Source: Sedimenticola hydrogenitrophicus
GTDB lineage: Bacteria; Pseudomonadota; Gammaproteobacteria; Chromatiales; Chromatiaceae
Assembly: GCF_025175675.1 (NCBI RefSeq)
Contig: NZ_JANIOA010000007.1
Span: 1 to 64,000, forward strand
Direction of reading: 5' to 3'
Length of the DNA stretch: 64,000 bases
The notes below the pieces were generated by a model that was given only the letters and a program-made list of their open reading frames with translations, had not been told where the DNA came from and made no database searches. The translations under genes were made by a program, and so were the position numbers. How positions within the stretch are numbered: the stretch's first letter is position 1; each line of letters begins with the position of its first letter. Shown here piece after piece: positions 62,521 through 64,000 of this stretch.

Positions 62521-64000
62521 TCAACGACCATTGATCTCCTGTTCGAGCCGGTCAATCAGGCCGACGATCTGTTGGGACAGCGGCTCAACCCGGGTAAACA
62601 GCATCTGGGCATCCCCCTCCCGTCCCGCCTCTTTGGCCGCGACGATGTTTCTGATCGTCTGGTGCAGTTCGGCATGCGGGGCCTCGATCTGCTTCAACAC
62701 CGGCAACTGGCCATAGTTCTTCAGGCCGTCGCTGTAATACCACTTGCCGAAAACACAGTCATGATGTGAGACCGCCTCCTTTTCGGTCAGCATACCCTCG
62801 CCGTCCAGATAGGCGCGCAGACGTCCCTTCCAGGCCAGGTGTGCCGCCTTGGCAACCGATAGATCCACCCCGGCCCGGGTATTGAACTGGGACATGACGT
62901 GGTTCAACTGTTGTATCTCTTCACTGATACGCGAGTTGGAGTTGACGGTCTGGCGCGCCGCCAGGCGGGTATTCTCGGCAACCTCGGCAATACTGACAAT
63001 AGAGCGGTCCACCTCGGCGGTCACCTGGCTCTGTTGTTCAATAGCCGTGGCGATCTGGGTACTCATGTCGCGGATCGTGGTCACCATGCCGACGATCTTC
63101 TCCAGGGCATCCCCGGCCTTTTCGGTCTGTTCGACGCTCTGATGGGCAATTTCGCTACTCTTGCCAATCGCCTTGACCGACACCGCGGCCTGATTCTGCA
63201 GCCGTTCAATGATACCGCGTATCTTGCCGGTAGACTCCTGGGTGCGCTGCGCCAGGGTACGGACCTCATCCGCCACCACGGCAAAGCCCCGCCCCTGATC
63301 ACCGGCCCGGGCCGCCTCGATGGCGGCATTCAAGGCCAGCAGGTTGGTCTGTTCGGCTATGCTGGTAATCACCTCGAGTACCTGCCCTACCTGCTGGGTA
63401 TCGCTCTCCAGCACATTGATTGTAGAAGCGGCTTCCTCCACCTGTTTGGCCATGTTCTGGATGCCATCACGGGTATGATTGACAATGGTCTGTCCGGTCC
63501 TTGCCTCCCGGTCCGCCTGTGCGGCCGCCTCGGCCGCCTGGCCGGTATTGCGCGCTACCTCCTGCACAGTCATGCTGATTTCATTGATCGCGGTGGCAAT
63601 CTGGGTAATCTCCTGCTGCTGTTGGGTAACCCCCTGGTCGGTTTGGTCCAGTGTCTCGGTCGCCGTGACAGTCGCATGGCCTATCTGGTCGGCAACCTGG
63701 CACACCCCCTTGATCATCTGCCCCACCTGCTGCAGCATGTTGTTGTAGGCAGCGTAGGCCTGGCCGATCTCATTTTTATCATCCAGACAGGCGAGCGGTT
63801 TCGAGAAATCGCCCTTGCTCACTTCGCCCAGATGGCTGCGCAGGTGATCAATCTCATTCATCAGTACCGTCATACCGAACACCCGGCCCAGTACCACCAG
63901 CAGCAGAATGACTGACGTCATGATAAAGGCGATGGTCTGTTGCAGGGCGACCGCGTCATTGGCCTCTGTCGCCATCATCCCAACCGCCTTGTTCATCTCC
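62521..64000 (-). CDS. Methyl-accepting chemotaxis protein with CZB domain, 5' end outside window
   Basis: 491 residues are visible and the frame runs out of the window, so the first membrane segment and sensor domain are missing. Visible parts are TM2 ([20 protein letters not shown]), HAMP (about 50-110) and the signalling hairpin [20 protein letters not shown] with [20 protein letters not shown]. The C-terminal CZB zinc-binding domain is [31 protein letters not shown] and [11 protein letters not shown]. It is a chemoreceptor signalling to CheA/CheW. CZB domains bind zinc and sense redox or hypochlorous acid in some bacteria. Confidence 0.93.
   Translation of the reverse strand, partial: EMNKAVGMMATEANDAVALQQTIAFIMTSVILLLVVLGRVFGMTVLMNEIDHLRSHLGEVSKGDFSKPLACLDDKNEIGQAYAAYNNMLQQVGQMIKGVCQVADQIGHATVTATETLDQTDQGVTQQQQEITQIATAINEISMTVQEVARNTGQAAEAAAQADREARTGQTIVNHTRDGIQNMAKQVEEAASTINVLESDTQQVGQVLEVITSIAEQTNLLALNAAIEAARAGDQGRGFAVVADEVRTLAQRTQESTGKIRGIIERLQNQAAVSVKAIGKSSEIAHQSVEQTEKAGDALEKIVGMVTTIRDMSTQIATAIEQQSQVTAEVDRSIVSIAEVAENTRLAARQTVNSNSRISEEIQQLNHVMSQFNTRAGVDLSVAKAAHLAWKGRLRAYLDGEGMLTEKEAVSHHDCVFGKWYYSDGLKNYGQLPVLKQIEAPHAELHQTIRNIVAAKEAGREGDAQMLFTRVEPLSQQIVGLIDRLEQEINGR

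Overview
The window reads as chromosome of a free-living or symbiotic sulfur-oxidising gammaproteobacterium (Chromatiales / Sedimenticola-like, inferred). The evidence is a typical gammaproteobacterial core (hrcA-grpE-dnaK-dnaJ-dapB on one strand; nadK-recN, fur, bamE, rnfH, ratA, smpB, ssrA), a sulfur-globule-type secreted Gly/Tyr repeat protein, a DsrS-like gene, a flagellar fliK and a zinc-binding chemoreceptor. The core is GC-rich, and several genes start at GTG or TTG. No database search was possible; family names come from reading motifs.

Layout. 1-15.5 kb: fliK, a small lipoprotein, dapB, dnaJ, dnaK, grpE and hrcA with a perfect CIRCE operator, then nadK-recN, fur, bamE, rnfH-ratA-NSS transporter, smpB and the tmRNA gene. 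15.6-39.3 kb: an accessory defence island directly downstream of ssrA. It holds an AbiE-type pair whose toxin gene is cut by an IS3 remnant, a complete four-gene Wadjet operon (jetABCD), an XRE regulator with hsdR-hsdM-hsdS (type I restriction), a two-gene DUF6978/DUF1828-1829 cassette, a Schlafen-like/HsdS chimeric pseudogene, two Fic proteins, a RhuM-like protein, and a three-gene cassette ending in a TOTE-type primase-helicase. No integrase or second att copy was found. 39.5-42.7 kb: a CaxA-type antiporter, a decayed SulP transporter (internal deletion plus two in-frame TAGs) and a universal stress protein. 43-51.9 kb: an FlhG/MinD-like ATPase and a c-di-GMP signalling group (HDOD-histidine kinase, REC-PAS-GGDEF-EAL, HDOD, PAS-PAS-GGDEF-EAL). 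52.2-56.5 kb: a MoxR ATPase / VWA-metallopeptidase-like / DsrS-like operon followed by the sulfur globule protein gene. 56.6-64 kb: DUF1244, a secreted basic aromatic protein, PAP2 phosphatase + LTA-synthase-like sulfatase, a divergent two-component system with a PmrA-like box between them, and a truncated chemoreceptor.

Non-coding structure is rich. Two different MITE-like inverted-terminal repeat families recur within the window: a TCATCTAA-ended family (2 copies, one carrying a roughly 60-bp insert) and a 161-bp family (2 full copies and 1 shortened copy). There is also a nested 205-bp palindrome at 42.7 kb, a triplicated 28-bp tandem repeat at the left edge, and an alternating TGGCGCAGTT palindrome set at the right edge of the island.

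The best candidates for under-described biology are the DUF6978 + DUF1828/1829 pair, the three-gene cassette with the TOTE primase-helicase, the IS-remnant ORF whose stop overlaps the jetA start, and the MITE-like family whose ends supply stop codons for both flanking genes.
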